This document shows, piece by piece, positions 34,730 to 43,341 of a stretch of DNA of 64,000 bases (positions are counted from its first letter, which is position 1; the number at the start of each line of letters is the position of its first letter). The position numbers and the translations under genes are program-made. The stretch comes from DTU053 sp012520115 (lineage in GTDB: Bacteria; Bacillota; Clostridia; Oscillospirales; Acutalibacteraceae), in the NCBI GenBank assembly GCA_050953725.1, contig JBMNNB010000001.1:248001-312000 (forward strand), written 5' to 3'. Under the pieces are notes generated by a model. The model worked only from the letters and a program-made list of their open reading frames with translations. It was not told where the DNA came from and made no database searches.

Positions 34730-36525
34730 AATTCCGTGTCCTCCTGCTGTGAGCGGTAAACCTCAGAGTAAATTCCGCCAAGACTTAATAGCTCCTCATG
34801 TGTGCCGATTTCGCTTATCTTGCCGTCGTCCAATACAATTATCCTGTCGGCGTGCATTATGGAGTTAACTCTCTGAGCAATTATCAGCTTAGTGGTGTGG
34901 GGGAAGAAGTGCTTTAAGCTCTCCCTGATACTTGCGTCCGTCTTTGTGTCCACTGCGCTGGTGCTGTCGTCAAGGATAAGTACCTTTGGATTTTTAAGCA
35001 ATGCACGTGCAATGCAGAGCCTCTGCTTCTGACCGCCGGATACATTGGTGCCGCCCTGACCGAGCATTGTCTTATATCCGTCGGGGAAGGCTGTTATAAA
35101 GTCGTGGGCAGCAGCCGCCTTGCAGGCAGTGATGATTTCCTCCTCGGTGGCGTTTTCGTTGCCCCAGCGAAGGTTTTCCTCAATTGTGCCGCTGAAAAGC
35201 AGATTCTTCTGAAGCACCATAGCCACGGCGTCACGAAGCTTGTGCAGCTTGTAGTCCTTTACATCCCTGCCGCCTATGAGCAGTCTGCCTTCGGTCACAT
35301 CATAGAATCTCGGAATAAGCTGAACGAGCGTGGTCTTAGATGAGCCCGTGCCGCCGATGATGCCAATGACCTCGCCGGATTTGATGGACAGGTTTATATT
35401 GTCAAGCACGTTTTTTTCAGCAGTCTTGGAGTATTTAAAGGATACGTTCTCAAAGACAATGCTGCCGTCCTTTACTTCAAGACTCTCGTCTGCGTCGTCA
35501 TCATTTATGTCAGGCACGGTCGTAAGTACCTCGCTTACCCTGACAAGCGAAGCACGAGAAATAACAATCATAATGAAGACCATCGAAACCATCATAAGCG
35601 AGAAGAGTATCTGACTTACATAGGCGATAAAGCTCATAAGCTCACCGGTGCCCATTCTGCCCGTCAGCACCAGATTACTGCCGAACCAGAGAATCAGAAC
35701 AATTGCCGAGTACATGGAAAGCTGAAGCATCGGATTCTGAAGTATTGCCAGCTTTTCCGCAAAAATGCTCGCATCTCTCAACTCGTCATTGCTCATTTTG
35801 AATTTTTCCTTCTCATGCCTTGCACGGACAAAGGTTTTTACAACCCTGATGCCTATAAGGTTCTCCTGAATCGAGGCATTAAAGCGGTCGTACTTTTCAA
35901 ACATAGCCCTGAAGCGGGGGAAGGCCTTCATAATAATGAATACCAGCATGAAGCCGAGCAGTGGAGCAATCACAAGGAAAATAAGCGAGAGAGAAGCGTT
36001 TATCTTAATAGCATAAATAATCGCCATGATGAACATAAAGGGCGCGCGGGCGCACAGCCTTATAATCATCATGAATGTCATCTGTATCATATTGACATCG
36101 GTGGTCATTCTGGTAATCAGCGAGGCCGTGTTAATGGAGTCTATGTTGCCGAAGGAAAAATACTGAACCTTCTTAAACAGCCCCTCCCTTAAATCAGCGC
36201 CGAAGCCCATGCCCGCCAGAGCGGCAAGCCTTGCGCCGAGAGCGCCCAGTGAAAGAGAAACAATGGATATGCAAACCATCACGGCACCCGTCCTGTAAAT
36301 CAGCTCGGTGCCGCTGCCAGAAATTATACCCCAATCAACCATTTTCTGAATTATCAGCAAATCAGCCGTTTCACTCAGAGGCTTGCCGTAAAGTCCGCTG
36401 TCGACAATGACCGACATAAGTGCGGGAATGCTGACCTCAAGCACAGCCTCCAGCATTACGGTCAGGGGAGTAAGAATAGCAAAAAGCCTTTGATTTTTTA
36501 TAAAAGGAGCAAGTCTTTTTAACAT
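34726..36525 (-). CDS. ABC exporter half, degenerate-site subunit
   Basis: The 599-residue partner has six membrane helices and Walker A GGTGSSKTT near 393. Its signature VSGGQKQR near 497 is canonical. Walker B reads LILDDSTSAVDT, with Asp replacing the catalytic Glu, and the H-loop region IIAQRVNSI has Gln instead of His. One of the two composite ATP sites is therefore degenerate, the hallmark of asymmetric heterodimeric exporters. It is transcribed just after the MarR regulator, which probably controls drug- or lipid-responsive expression. Confidence 0.93.
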   Translation of the reverse strand: MLKRLAPFIKNQRLFAILTPLTVMLEAVLEVSIPALMSVIVDSGLYGKPLSETADLLIIQKMVDWGIISGSGTELIYRTGAVMVCISIVSLSLGALGARLAALAGMGFGADLREGLFKKVQYFSFGNIDSINTASLITRMTTDVNMIQMTFMMIIRLCARAPFMFIMAIIYAIKINASLSLIFLVIAPLLGFMLVFIIMKAFPRFRAMFEKYDRFNASIQENLIGIRVVKTFVRARHEKEKFKMSNDELRDASIFAEKLAILQNPMLQLSMYSAIVLILWFGSNLVLTGRMGTGELMSFIAYVSQILFSLMMVSMVFIMIVISRASLVRVSEVLTTVPDINDDDADESLEVKDGSIVFENVSFKYSKTAEKNVLDNINLSIKSGEVIGIIGGTGSSKTTLVQLIPRFYDVTEGRLLIGGRDVKDYKLHKLRDAVAMVLQKNLLFSGTIEENLRWGNENATEEEIITACKAAAAHDFITAFPDGYKTMLGQGGTNVSGGQKQRLCIARALLKNPKVLILDDSTSAVDTKTDASIRESLKHFFPHTTKLIIAQRVNSIMHADRIIVLDDGKISEIGTHEELLSLGGIYSEVYRSQQEDTEL

Positions 36526-36583
36526 GCAAAATGTCCTTTCGGAGTCGAAATTTAAACAATACAGTCAAGCGATTTTCGCCGAC

Positions 36584-37024
36584 CTATTCATCCTTTGAAA
36601 GATTATCTATCATCTTGTTGATTACACAATCAAATGCCTTTGTATCGGCTTCGTCAAAGCCCTCTGTCATAATCTTTGACAGCCGTTCGAGCTGACTTCT
36701 GCAATAGCGGTGAGCCTCCTTGCCCTTCTCGGTCAGCCTGATTTTATTAAAGCGCAGGTCCTTCTCGTCAGTCAGCTTTTCTATAAGCCCGGAGCTTTGC
36801 ATCCTTCTGATGCTGACGGCAACGGAGGCGGGAGAAATCATGACCCTCTCGCATATCTCCTTCTGAGAGCAGGCGCCAAGCTCGTCGATTATCTTCAGAA
36901 TCGGCGGCTGACCGGGATAAATCTCCCTCTCTGCCAAGTGCTGATGAAGGTGCTTTCTTATAAGAATATTGACCTTAAACAGCTTTTCCACGGTTAATAA
37001 TTCTCTATCGGACACTTTCTTCAC
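36584..37024 (-). CDS. MarR-family transcriptional regulator
   Basis: The 146-residue winged-helix protein has the recognition helix region CSQKEICERVMISPASVAVS followed by IRRMQSSGLIEKLTDEKDLR (the DxR wing) and a C-terminal dimer helix. MarR proteins repress promoters until a small ligand binds. It is the first gene of the exporter operon. A perfect 24-bp palindrome straddles its likely transcription start, so autorepression of the whole operon is the simple reading. Confidence 0.93.
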   Translation of the reverse strand: MKKVSDRELLTVEKLFKVNILIRKHLHQHLAEREIYPGQPPILKIIDELGACSQKEICERVMISPASVAVSIRRMQSSGLIEKLTDEKDLRFNKIRLTEKGKEAHRYCRSQLERLSKIMTEGFDEADTKAFDCVINKMIDNLSKDE

Positions 37025-37050
37025 CCCGTCCGTAATATTAATTAGCCGCC

Positions 37051-37074
37051 TAATAGTTAGCCGGCTAACTATTA
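37051..37074. promoter_or_regulatory. MarR operator (perfect 24-bp palindrome)
   Basis: Half-site TAATAGTTAGCC is exactly repeated in inverse as GGCTAACTATTA. Partial copies flank it (TTAGCCGCCTAA at about 37042, GTTAGC at about 37078). It lies just downstream of the -10, over the start point. Confidence 0.85.
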
Positions 37075-37075
37075 T

Positions 37076-37104
37076 ATGTTAGCACCGTGAAAAAACTATG
37101 TCAA
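37076..37104 (-). promoter_or_regulatory. promoter of the marR-ABC exporter operon
   Basis: Minus strand TTGACA (37099-37104), 17-bp spacer, TAACAT (37076-37081), directly abutting the palindromic operator. Confidence 0.7.
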
Positions 37105-37131
37105 TATTGAGAAAATGTTTTTTCTGCAGAG

Positions 37132-37341
37132 CTATTTAACCGTAAAGCCGCTTTTGTCGTCGTCAAAGACAGCCGACAGATTAAGGGAGGCAAGAAACTC
37201 CTTTATAACCCTCTGTGTATCATCGTCGGCATTTTCAATCGAAATATACTGCCCGCCGCAGGTGTCGTGAAAATGCAGAACGGCGCCGTTTGTATTCTGA
37301 ACATGCGTCTTGAGCCTCAGATAATCGTCAATGGTAAGCAT
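37132..37341 (-). CDS. RDAC-type small protein
   Basis: ATG 37341 follows TTAGGAGG at 7 bp; upstream in-frame sequence is AT-rich promoter DNA and is excluded. The 69-residue protein (MLTIDDYLRLKTHVQN) contains LHFHDTCGGQYISIE, which corresponds to the HLRDACGGQ motif of the RDAC family of small Clostridia proteins. It ends in an acidic segment and a beta-strand (FDDDKSGFTVK). The single Cys in DTCGG is the conserved feature. Function is unknown. Confidence 0.7.
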   Translation of the reverse strand: MLTIDDYLRLKTHVQNTNGAVLHFHDTCGGQYISIENADDDTQRVIKEFLASLNLSAVFDDDKSGFTVK

Positions 37342-37537
37342 ACACGCCCTCCTAAACAAAAAAATCGGGATAAGCTTAATTATAAGGACAATAATTTTAA
37401 TGTAAAGCGATTTATATTGCATTTAACACATAAAGTGTGCAACAATGATGTCAGGGTATACATCTTAAATATAGGGATTTATGTATTACAATTCTATTAC
37501 ATTTTCTTACGAGAATCTTAATATTGGGGTTTTGCCC

Positions 37538-37565
37538 TTGACTGTACCCTGCGTTGTAATAGAAT
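37538..37565 (+). promoter_or_regulatory. promoter of the ABC-2-like transporter pair
   Basis: TTGACT (37538-37543), 16-bp spacer, TAGAAT (37560-37565). The rest of the 37342-37644 gap is AT-rich with no gene seen. Confidence 0.65.
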
Positions 37566-37644
37566 ACAGATGTCGGGTAAAATGCAGGAATTCTGATATA
37601 AACAGACACGTCCCGTGAGGCTTTCCCTAAAAGGAGGAGTTTTT

Positions 37645-38544
37645 TTGATTGAGGCAGTAAGTGTTACTAAAAAGTTCGGCGATTTCACTGCAATAGAAAA
37701 CCTGTCGCTGACTGTGCCCAAGGGTTCGATTTACGGACTTGTGGGCTACAACGGCGCAGGTAAGACGACACTGCTTAAAACCGTAGCAGGCGTTTACCGC
37801 CCCGAAGGGGGAAAGGTTTTAATAGACGGCGAACCGGTTTTTGAGAATGAAAAGAAAAAACAAAGGCTTTTCTATGTTCCCGATGATATCTATTTCAAGC
37901 CCTATACCACCATGAGGAAGATGGCGGCTTTCTATAAGGGCTATTATCCAAACTTCAGCTACGATACCTTTGAGAAGGTAACGTCACTCTTCGGACTTGA
38001 CCCGACAAAGAGGATAAACGGCTTTTCAAAGGGAATGCAAAGGCAGGCCGAGGTCGTGCTTGCAATGTCCACAATGCCCGACACCCTGCTGCTTGACGAG
38101 TCCTTCGACGGCCTTGACCCTCAGAAAAGAACCGTTGTCAAGGAGCTGCTCTACGACTATATGAGGCAGAAGGATGTAGCGATATTAATATCCTCCCACA
38201 ACCTGCATGAGCTTCAGGACCTCTGCGACTATGTGGGTCTTATAAACGGCAAGAGGATTGTGCTCAACGGCTCGGTCAAAGACCTTTCAAAGGGCAAGGC
38301 GAAATACCGTCTTGTATTCGACCGCCCCGTAACAGAGCAGGATTTCTTGAGTATTCCTCACAAGCGGCTTAATATCGACGGCAGCATCGTAACGCTTATG
38401 GCTCTCGGCCAGCCCGAGGATGCATATGCGAGACTCAAGGAGATGTCGCCGCTCTTAATTGAGGAAACAGTCCTCACCCTTGAAGAAATATTCCTTGATG
38501 AAATGGAGGCAGAGGGCCATGAAGCAAAAAAGATCTTCGGCTAA
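37645..38544 (+). CDS. ABC transporter ATPase (YtrB/CcmA-like)
   Basis: The start is TTG 37645, 7 bp after AAGGAGG. The 299-residue ATPase has Walker A GYNGAGKTT near 37, an unusual signature region NGFSKGMQRQAEVVLAMS near 132, Walker B DTLLLDESFDGLD near 152 (Ser in place of the usual Pro), and H-loop SSHNLHE. A ~90-residue C-terminal extension is typical of ABC-2 exporters. Its last 26 bp overlap the permease gene. This resembles the YtrB family, but the GntR regulator YtrA is not adjacent. Confidence 0.9.
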   Translation: MIEAVSVTKKFGDFTAIENLSLTVPKGSIYGLVGYNGAGKTTLLKTVAGVYRPEGGKVLIDGEPVFENEKKKQRLFYVPDDIYFKPYTTMRKMAAFYKGYYPNFSYDTFEKVTSLFGLDPTKRINGFSKGMQRQAEVVLAMSTMPDTLLLDESFDGLDPQKRTVVKELLYDYMRQKDVAILISSHNLHELQDLCDYVGLINGKRIVLNGSVKDLSKGKAKYRLVFDRPVTEQDFLSIPHKRLNIDGSIVTLMALGQPEDAYARLKEMSPLLIEETVLTLEEIFLDEMEAEGHEAKKIFG

Positions 38545-41017
38545 TCCCTTTACCCATACCTTTGCTGAAAGCATAAGAAGTACAAATTTTATAGTGGGAT
38601 TAATCATACTTCTCGGCGCGGGCTTTGTCATGGTAATGTCAATACTCTATACCATAACATACAAACAGGTCATTACTAATCCCGTAACAGGCGTTCAGGA
38701 GGGTGTACAGACGGCTAAGGACATGTTCGTATACTACCTGTTCAATGACAACAGTTATGCGGTAACCTTTTTATGTGGTGCTCTGATTCTGGGCGGAATT
38801 GTCATGGGCATGTCCTGCTTCAGATTCATCACCTCAAAAAAGACGGTGAATGTTTATTACAGCCTCGGTATAAAGCGTGAAAAGCTGTTTCTGGCAAACT
38901 ATTTAAGCGGCGCACTGCTGATTGTAGTCGCAGTAGTCCTTGCGGTAATGGCGCCGGTGCTTTTGAACCTTATTTATATCGGCAGCAGCATCGAGCTATG
39001 GACAGCTGCACTTTACTATATGATGGCCTTTGCCACCGTCGGACTTTTCGCATATACGGTGACGGCGGCGGTTGCATCAAGCGTTGGCACGGTCTTTGAG
39101 GGCGGAATATTCTCCGTTATCATTTCTTTCCTTCCGACCTTCGTGCTCTCGAGCGCTCAGATGCTTATGGACAGACTTGTCTGGGGCAGCCCCTTCGGGA
39201 AAAACTTCTTTGAAAGATTAAATGAATTCAACTACGATTCCCCGAGCCTTGCGACACACTTCTCATACTTTACTCCGCTTACGGCGTTTTTGGACGCCTT
39301 AAAGGGCATTGCCTTCCGTGAAAAGACTGTTGATGAGGAGAAGGCAGCCGAAAAGGCAGTTGAAATATTCGAGCTTGGCTTAAAAGAATATATTGCGGTT
39401 TTTGCATGGCTTGCCGTTGTTGTCGGCGTATTCTTCCTTGCCATGTACCTCTTTAAGCGCAGAAAAGCCGAGATAAGCGGCTTTATCGGCACCAACAGAG
39501 TATTGAATAATTTAGGAATTATGGTTGTTTCCCTGTTCGCATTCAGCGTCCTTTTCTCCAAATTACCTTTAAGCACCTATGTGGCTCTGGCCTTTGCGAT
39601 GCTTGGTGTAATAATCGTATTCCTGATTCTGGACGCAGTATTAAGGCGCAGCCTCAGGGAGTTCAGAAAGGATTTGATTTTCCTTCCCGGCCACCTTGTT
39701 GTAACGGGACTTATCTTCGTGATTTTCTCAACCGGACTCTTTGGATATTCGACAAGAGTGCCCGAACCCGAAACCGTAAAATCCGCCTCTGTTTCGCTTG
39801 TTAGCGTCAACGGCATTGTAGGCGAATTCTATTCCTACAGTTCTAATGTGCTTGCAAACCCGGTTACAAGCGAGATGCTGTCGGGCTTTACCTCAGAGAA
39901 GGATATCAAGCTCGTCAGAGAGCTTCATACTAAGATAGCGGGACTCGGAGCAGACCCCTCCGACGATATGTGGAAATTCTCAAGCGACGCAGACTCAAAG
40001 CGCCTTCGCTCAAGAGTGCAGTTCACGTATTATTTAAAGAACGGCAAGGCAGTCAGAAGGAGCTTCAAGGACGTAACCGCAGATGCACTGGCGGATATGC
40101 TGAAGATTTATGAAAGCGACAGATTCAGGCAGCTTGTGGACGAAGCCCTTTCGCCTGATGCTGACCTCACAAAGAACGAAAAGGCAAGAGCTCTCCGCTC
40201 AGAAGGCAGCATTTTCCGTGCCGTACCCGGCGACGTAACGTATATTGCAAGGCTCAATCTGAATGAGCAGCAAAGGAACGACCTTCTGGAAGCTCTCAGA
40301 CTGGATTTGTCCGAGCAGACCTATAAGGAGAGATACTTCCCCGAAAAGTCACCCATCGGCCTTATCAGTGTGCTGAATGTCGGCGAACCCGGTTTCGGCG
40401 GAAAGCCGATATACGATGTCAATATTCCCTCCAAGCCCGACATAGATATCGGCAATGACGAAGAACCGGAGATTCCCGCCTCAGACGAACCGTGGGATAT
40501 AATCGACAACGCTCCCACCTTTGAGACGATGGAAAGCGTTTACGGCGGCATTGACTTCGTAATAACAGAGGACATGGAGAGAACCGTAAAATTCTTAAAG
40601 GACAACAATATGTTTGACGCCTTCAAGGGCACCGAAAAGAAGTACACTTCCGTAAACATTGTTTCCCTTGAGCGTTCACACACTTTCCAGCCCCATATGC
40701 TCAGATACGAGAACAACTTCTCATACTATGTTTCTGCCAGAGCCACAAGCAAGCCCAAAGAGAGTCAGGACGCCTTCTACTATAACCCCCTTGATAATCA
40801 GCAGACCTACACGGTGACGGATCAGGAAACCATCAAGGCTTTAAAGGAACTGTCATACTTCTCATATTACAGCAAGGGCACAGGCTATGCGGTAGAATTT
40901 AAAGCAAGCGACGATACCTCGCAATTACTGTATATCCCCGCATCGAAGATGCCTGCAGCCTTAGCCACGGCTGTAAGAAGCCTTGACGAGTCACTGACAC
41001 AGGATTTCAGACCATAA
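38519..41017 (+). CDS. large ABC transporter permease with extracytoplasmic C-terminal domain
   Basis: ATG 38519 (MKQKRSSANPFTHTFAESIR) lies within the end of the ATPase gene, so the two are coupled. The 832-residue protein has about ten membrane helices up to residue ~420. A polar region of about 400 residues then runs to the end with no further helix (ending SLDESLTQDFRP), presumably on one face of the membrane. An acidic linker (DIDIGNDEEPEIPASDEPWD) sits near 645. The layout is like Firmicutes permeases with a DUF6449-type tail. Substrate unknown; peptide or antibiotic sensing or export is a guess from family habits. Confidence 0.82.
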   Translation: MKQKRSSANPFTHTFAESIRSTNFIVGLIILLGAGFVMVMSILYTITYKQVITNPVTGVQEGVQTAKDMFVYYLFNDNSYAVTFLCGALILGGIVMGMSCFRFITSKKTVNVYYSLGIKREKLFLANYLSGALLIVVAVVLAVMAPVLLNLIYIGSSIELWTAALYYMMAFATVGLFAYTVTAAVASSVGTVFEGGIFSVIISFLPTFVLSSAQMLMDRLVWGSPFGKNFFERLNEFNYDSPSLATHFSYFTPLTAFLDALKGIAFREKTVDEEKAAEKAVEIFELGLKEYIAVFAWLAVVVGVFFLAMYLFKRRKAEISGFIGTNRVLNNLGIMVVSLFAFSVLFSKLPLSTYVALAFAMLGVIIVFLILDAVLRRSLREFRKDLIFLPGHLVVTGLIFVIFSTGLFGYSTRVPEPETVKSASVSLVSVNGIVGEFYSYSSNVLANPVTSEMLSGFTSEKDIKLVRELHTKIAGLGADPSDDMWKFSSDADSKRLRSRVQFTYYLKNGKAVRRSFKDVTADALADMLKIYESDRFRQLVDEALSPDADLTKNEKARALRSEGSIFRAVPGDVTYIARLNLNEQQRNDLLEALRLDLSEQTYKERYFPEKSPIGLISVLNVGEPGFGGKPIYDVNIPSKPDIDIGNDEEPEIPASDEPWDIIDNAPTFETMESVYGGIDFVITEDMERTVKFLKDNNMFDAFKGTEKKYTSVNIVSLERSHTFQPHMLRYENNFSYYVSARATSKPKESQDAFYYNPLDNQQTYTVTDQETIKALKELSYFSYYSKGTGYAVEFKASDDTSQLLYIPASKMPAALATAVRSLDESLTQDFRP

Positions 41018-41028
41018 AAGAATAGCAA

Positions 41029-41058
41029 AAGGGCGCCGACTCCGGCGCCCTTGTTTTT
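41029..41058 (+). terminator. intrinsic terminator
   Basis: AAGGGCGCCG / CGGCGCCCTT with ACTC loop, then GTTTTTG. Confidence 0.92.
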
Positions 41059-41081
41059 GTGTTAAGCGTTGTCGGATATTG

Positions 41082-41110
41082 TTGACATTTAAGGGAATAT
41101 GTAATAAAAT
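41082..41110 (+). promoter_or_regulatory. promoter of the comEA-like gene
   Basis: TTGACA (41082-41087), exact 17-bp spacer, TAAAAT (41105-41110). It lies inside the apparent 5' extension of the reading frame, which rules that extension out. Confidence 0.8.
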
Positions 41111-41141
41111 CTTGCAAAACAGCAGGTTGGAGGCCGTAAGA

Positions 41142-41552
41142 GTGTCAAAGGAGAAGCAGAGGTTTTCGGTAAGCGAAAAGGTGCTTGTGGGAGTCATCGT
41201 CGCCCTTTCGGTCATTCTTGTAATACAAAGAGTAAGCGCAAACAGCTTTATGTCACGGCTTAAAGACGTGGAAATCAAAACAAGCGAGACCGAGACCGCC
41301 TCAGAAACAGAAACCACCGAAACAATAACCGAAACTGAGACAAAAAACGAAGATACAAAGCTTATAAACATAAACACCGCCTCGGCTTCGGAGCTGTGTG
41401 AGCTTCAGGGCATAGGCGAAAAAAAGGCGCAGGCCATAATAGACTACCGAAATGAAAACGGCGGCTTTGTCACCATTGAGGAAATAATGAATGTCAGCGG
41501 CATAGGCGAAAAGACCTTTCAGAACATAAAGGACAAAATAACGGTGGATTAG
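41142..41552 (+). CDS. comEA: ComEA-like membrane-anchored helix-hairpin-helix DNA-binding protein
   Basis: GTG 41142 (VSKEKQRFSVSEKVLVGVIV) follows TTGGAGG; the promoter lies just upstream. The 136-residue protein has one membrane helix (about 11-28) and a Thr/Glu-rich extracytoplasmic linker (SETETASETETTETITETET). Two helix-hairpin-helix motifs follow: INTASASELCELQGIGEKKA and NENGGFVTIEEIMNVSGIGE. ComEA binds incoming double-stranded DNA at the membrane during natural transformation. The usual neighbours comEB and comEC are not in the window, so uptake competence cannot be asserted. Confidence 0.85.
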   Translation: MSKEKQRFSVSEKVLVGVIVALSVILVIQRVSANSFMSRLKDVEIKTSETETASETETTETITETETKNEDTKLININTASASELCELQGIGEKKAQAIIDYRNENGGFVTIEEIMNVSGIGEKTFQNIKDKITVD

Positions 41553-41711
41553 CAGAGCGGAGCATTTTGCCCCGTTCTTTTTCTTTTGCCCCTTCTTGTT
41601 GTTTTTTTCGGCGTCAATGTGGTATAATTACTCAGTAAAAATAAATTCAGAATTTACGATAGATTGCAGGTAATTCTGAATCCGGGCAATACGGCTTAAT
41701 GGGGGACAGCT

Positions 41712-42296
41712 ATGGGCAAAAGTCATTTCTTTGCGTTTTTTGCAAGGATGAAATATATAAACCGCTGGTCACTTATGCGCAATGTCTTTTATGAGAACCT
41801 GAGCCAGCACAGCAACGAGGTTGCCGCCATAGCACACATGCTGGCTTTAATCGGCAACAAGCGCTTCGGCAAAAGCTACAATGCGGACAGGGCGGCGGTC
41901 TTAGGTGTGTATCACGACATGCCCGAAATCCTGACGGGCGATATGCCTACCCCCGTAAAGTACTTTAACAGCGAGATTAAAACCGCATACAAGGCTGTGG
42001 AGCGTGAGGCGGCAGAAAGGCTTACCGAGTCCCTGCCGAGCTTCTTACGGGACGATTTCAAGTCAATCTTTAACGAAAGCCGAGAGGACGCCGAGGAATG
42101 GCGGCTTGTAAAGGCTGCGGACAAGATTGCGGCGCTTATCAAATGTATCGAGGAGCAGAAGGCAGGCAATACTGAATTTGACAAGGCAAAGCAGTCCGTA
42201 GAGGCGGCTTTGGCCGAAAAGGAATGTCCCGAAGCAGAGGTCTTTATGGAGGAATTCCTGCCGAGCTTCGCATTGACCCTCGACCAGCTTAAATAA
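41712..42296 (+). CDS. YfbR-like HD-domain 5'-nucleotidase
   Basis: The 194-residue HD protein begins with MKYINRWSLMRNVFYENLSQHS, nearly identical in layout to YfbR. Metal ligands appear in ENLSQHSNEVA and GVYHDMPEIL, with a further Asp in KAADKIAALIKC. YfbR dephosphorylates deoxyribonucleoside 5'-monophosphates. It is followed within 22 bp by a peptidase gene and may start that operon. It lacks a good promoter beyond a TATAAT near 41622. Confidence 0.88.
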   Translation: MGKSHFFAFFARMKYINRWSLMRNVFYENLSQHSNEVAAIAHMLALIGNKRFGKSYNADRAAVLGVYHDMPEILTGDMPTPVKYFNSEIKTAYKAVEREAAERLTESLPSFLRDDFKSIFNESREDAEEWRLVKAADKIAALIKCIEEQKAGNTEFDKAKQSVEAALAEKECPEAEVFMEEFLPSFALTLDQLK

Positions 42297-42318
42297 AGTT
42301 TATTTAACGGAGGATATA

Positions 42319-43326
42319 ATGGAGATTAAGGATATTCTCGAAAAACTTACAAGCGCAAACGGCGTATCGGGCGACGAGGGCGAAGCCGCAAGGACTGCGG
42401 CCGACATTTTGTCCGCCTATATGCCCGTTAAAATCGAAAAAAGCGGCAATGTAGTGGGCTTTCTTAAAGGAGAAGGCCCCATTATAATGCTCGAAGCTCA
42501 CCTTGACCAGATAGGTCTTGTGGTGACAAACATCGACAAGTCCGGTTTCATCCGCTTTACAAAATGCGGAGGAGCGGACATAAGGGTCCTGCCCGCCGCA
42601 AATGTAACGGTTATCGGAAAAGACAAAAAGGAGATAGACGGCATTGTTATAAGCACCCCGCCGCATCTTTCAAAGGACGAGGACAGAAAGAAGTTCAAAA
42701 GCTTAGACGAGCTTGCAATCGATGTAGGTCTGAGCTGCGAAGAAGCCTCAAAAATAATAAGCCCCGGCGACAGGGTAGTCTATAAAAAATCCTTCGGCAG
42801 CCTTATGAACGGCAGGCTTTACGGCACCTCCTTTGACGACAGGGCAGGCGTCGCTTCGGTCCTCAGAGCGGTCGATTTAATAAAGGATAAAAAGCTCGGT
42901 TGCAGTCTCTGCGTGCTTTTTGCCACGCTTGAGGAGACGACCGGCGGCGGAGCGGCAGTAGGAGCATTTTCTGAGCAGCCGGACGAGTCAATCTCCGTGG
43001 ATGTAAGCTTTGCCGACTCTCCCGGAGTGCCCGAGCATAAGACAGGCAAATTAGGCGGCGGCGTGATGATAGGCATTGCCCCGACTCTGGACAGCGAAAT
43101 CAGCAACAAGCTCATAGAAATCGCAAGGGCAAAGAATATTAAATACCAGACGGAAGTCATGGGCGGCCACACCTCGACGAATGCGGACAAAATCAGTGTT
43201 TCCGGCAAGGGCGTCAAGACGGGACTGCTGTCCGTACCTCTCCGCAATATGCACTCTGCGGTCGAGGTGCTTGAGATTGACGATATCGAGGCCGTAGCAC
43301 AGCTTATGGCGGAGTATGTTTTGTAA
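42319..43326 (+). CDS. M42 family aminopeptidase (paralogue 1)
   Basis: The 335-residue protein is an M42 metallo-aminopeptidase of the TET/FrvX/YsdC type: metal ligands in LEAHLDQIG near 60, TSFDDRAGV near 174, catalytic Glu pair in LEETTGGG near 208, and a final His in LRNMHSAVE. The first motif reads AHLDQ where AHxDE is usual, and the EE motif is followed by TTGGG rather than VGxRG, so this copy is divergent. M42 enzymes form large self-compartmentalised particles that trim peptides in the cytosol. The adjacent gene is a second, more canonical copy. Confidence 0.88.
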   Translation: MEIKDILEKLTSANGVSGDEGEAARTAADILSAYMPVKIEKSGNVVGFLKGEGPIIMLEAHLDQIGLVVTNIDKSGFIRFTKCGGADIRVLPAANVTVIGKDKKEIDGIVISTPPHLSKDEDRKKFKSLDELAIDVGLSCEEASKIISPGDRVVYKKSFGSLMNGRLYGTSFDDRAGVASVLRAVDLIKDKKLGCSLCVLFATLEETTGGGAAVGAFSEQPDESISVDVSFADSPGVPEHKTGKLGGGVMIGIAPTLDSEISNKLIEIARAKNIKYQTEVMGGHTSTNADKISVSGKGVKTGLLSVPLRNMHSAVEVLEIDDIEAVAQLMAEYVL

Positions 43327-43341
43327 AGGGGGAGAGGGAAA

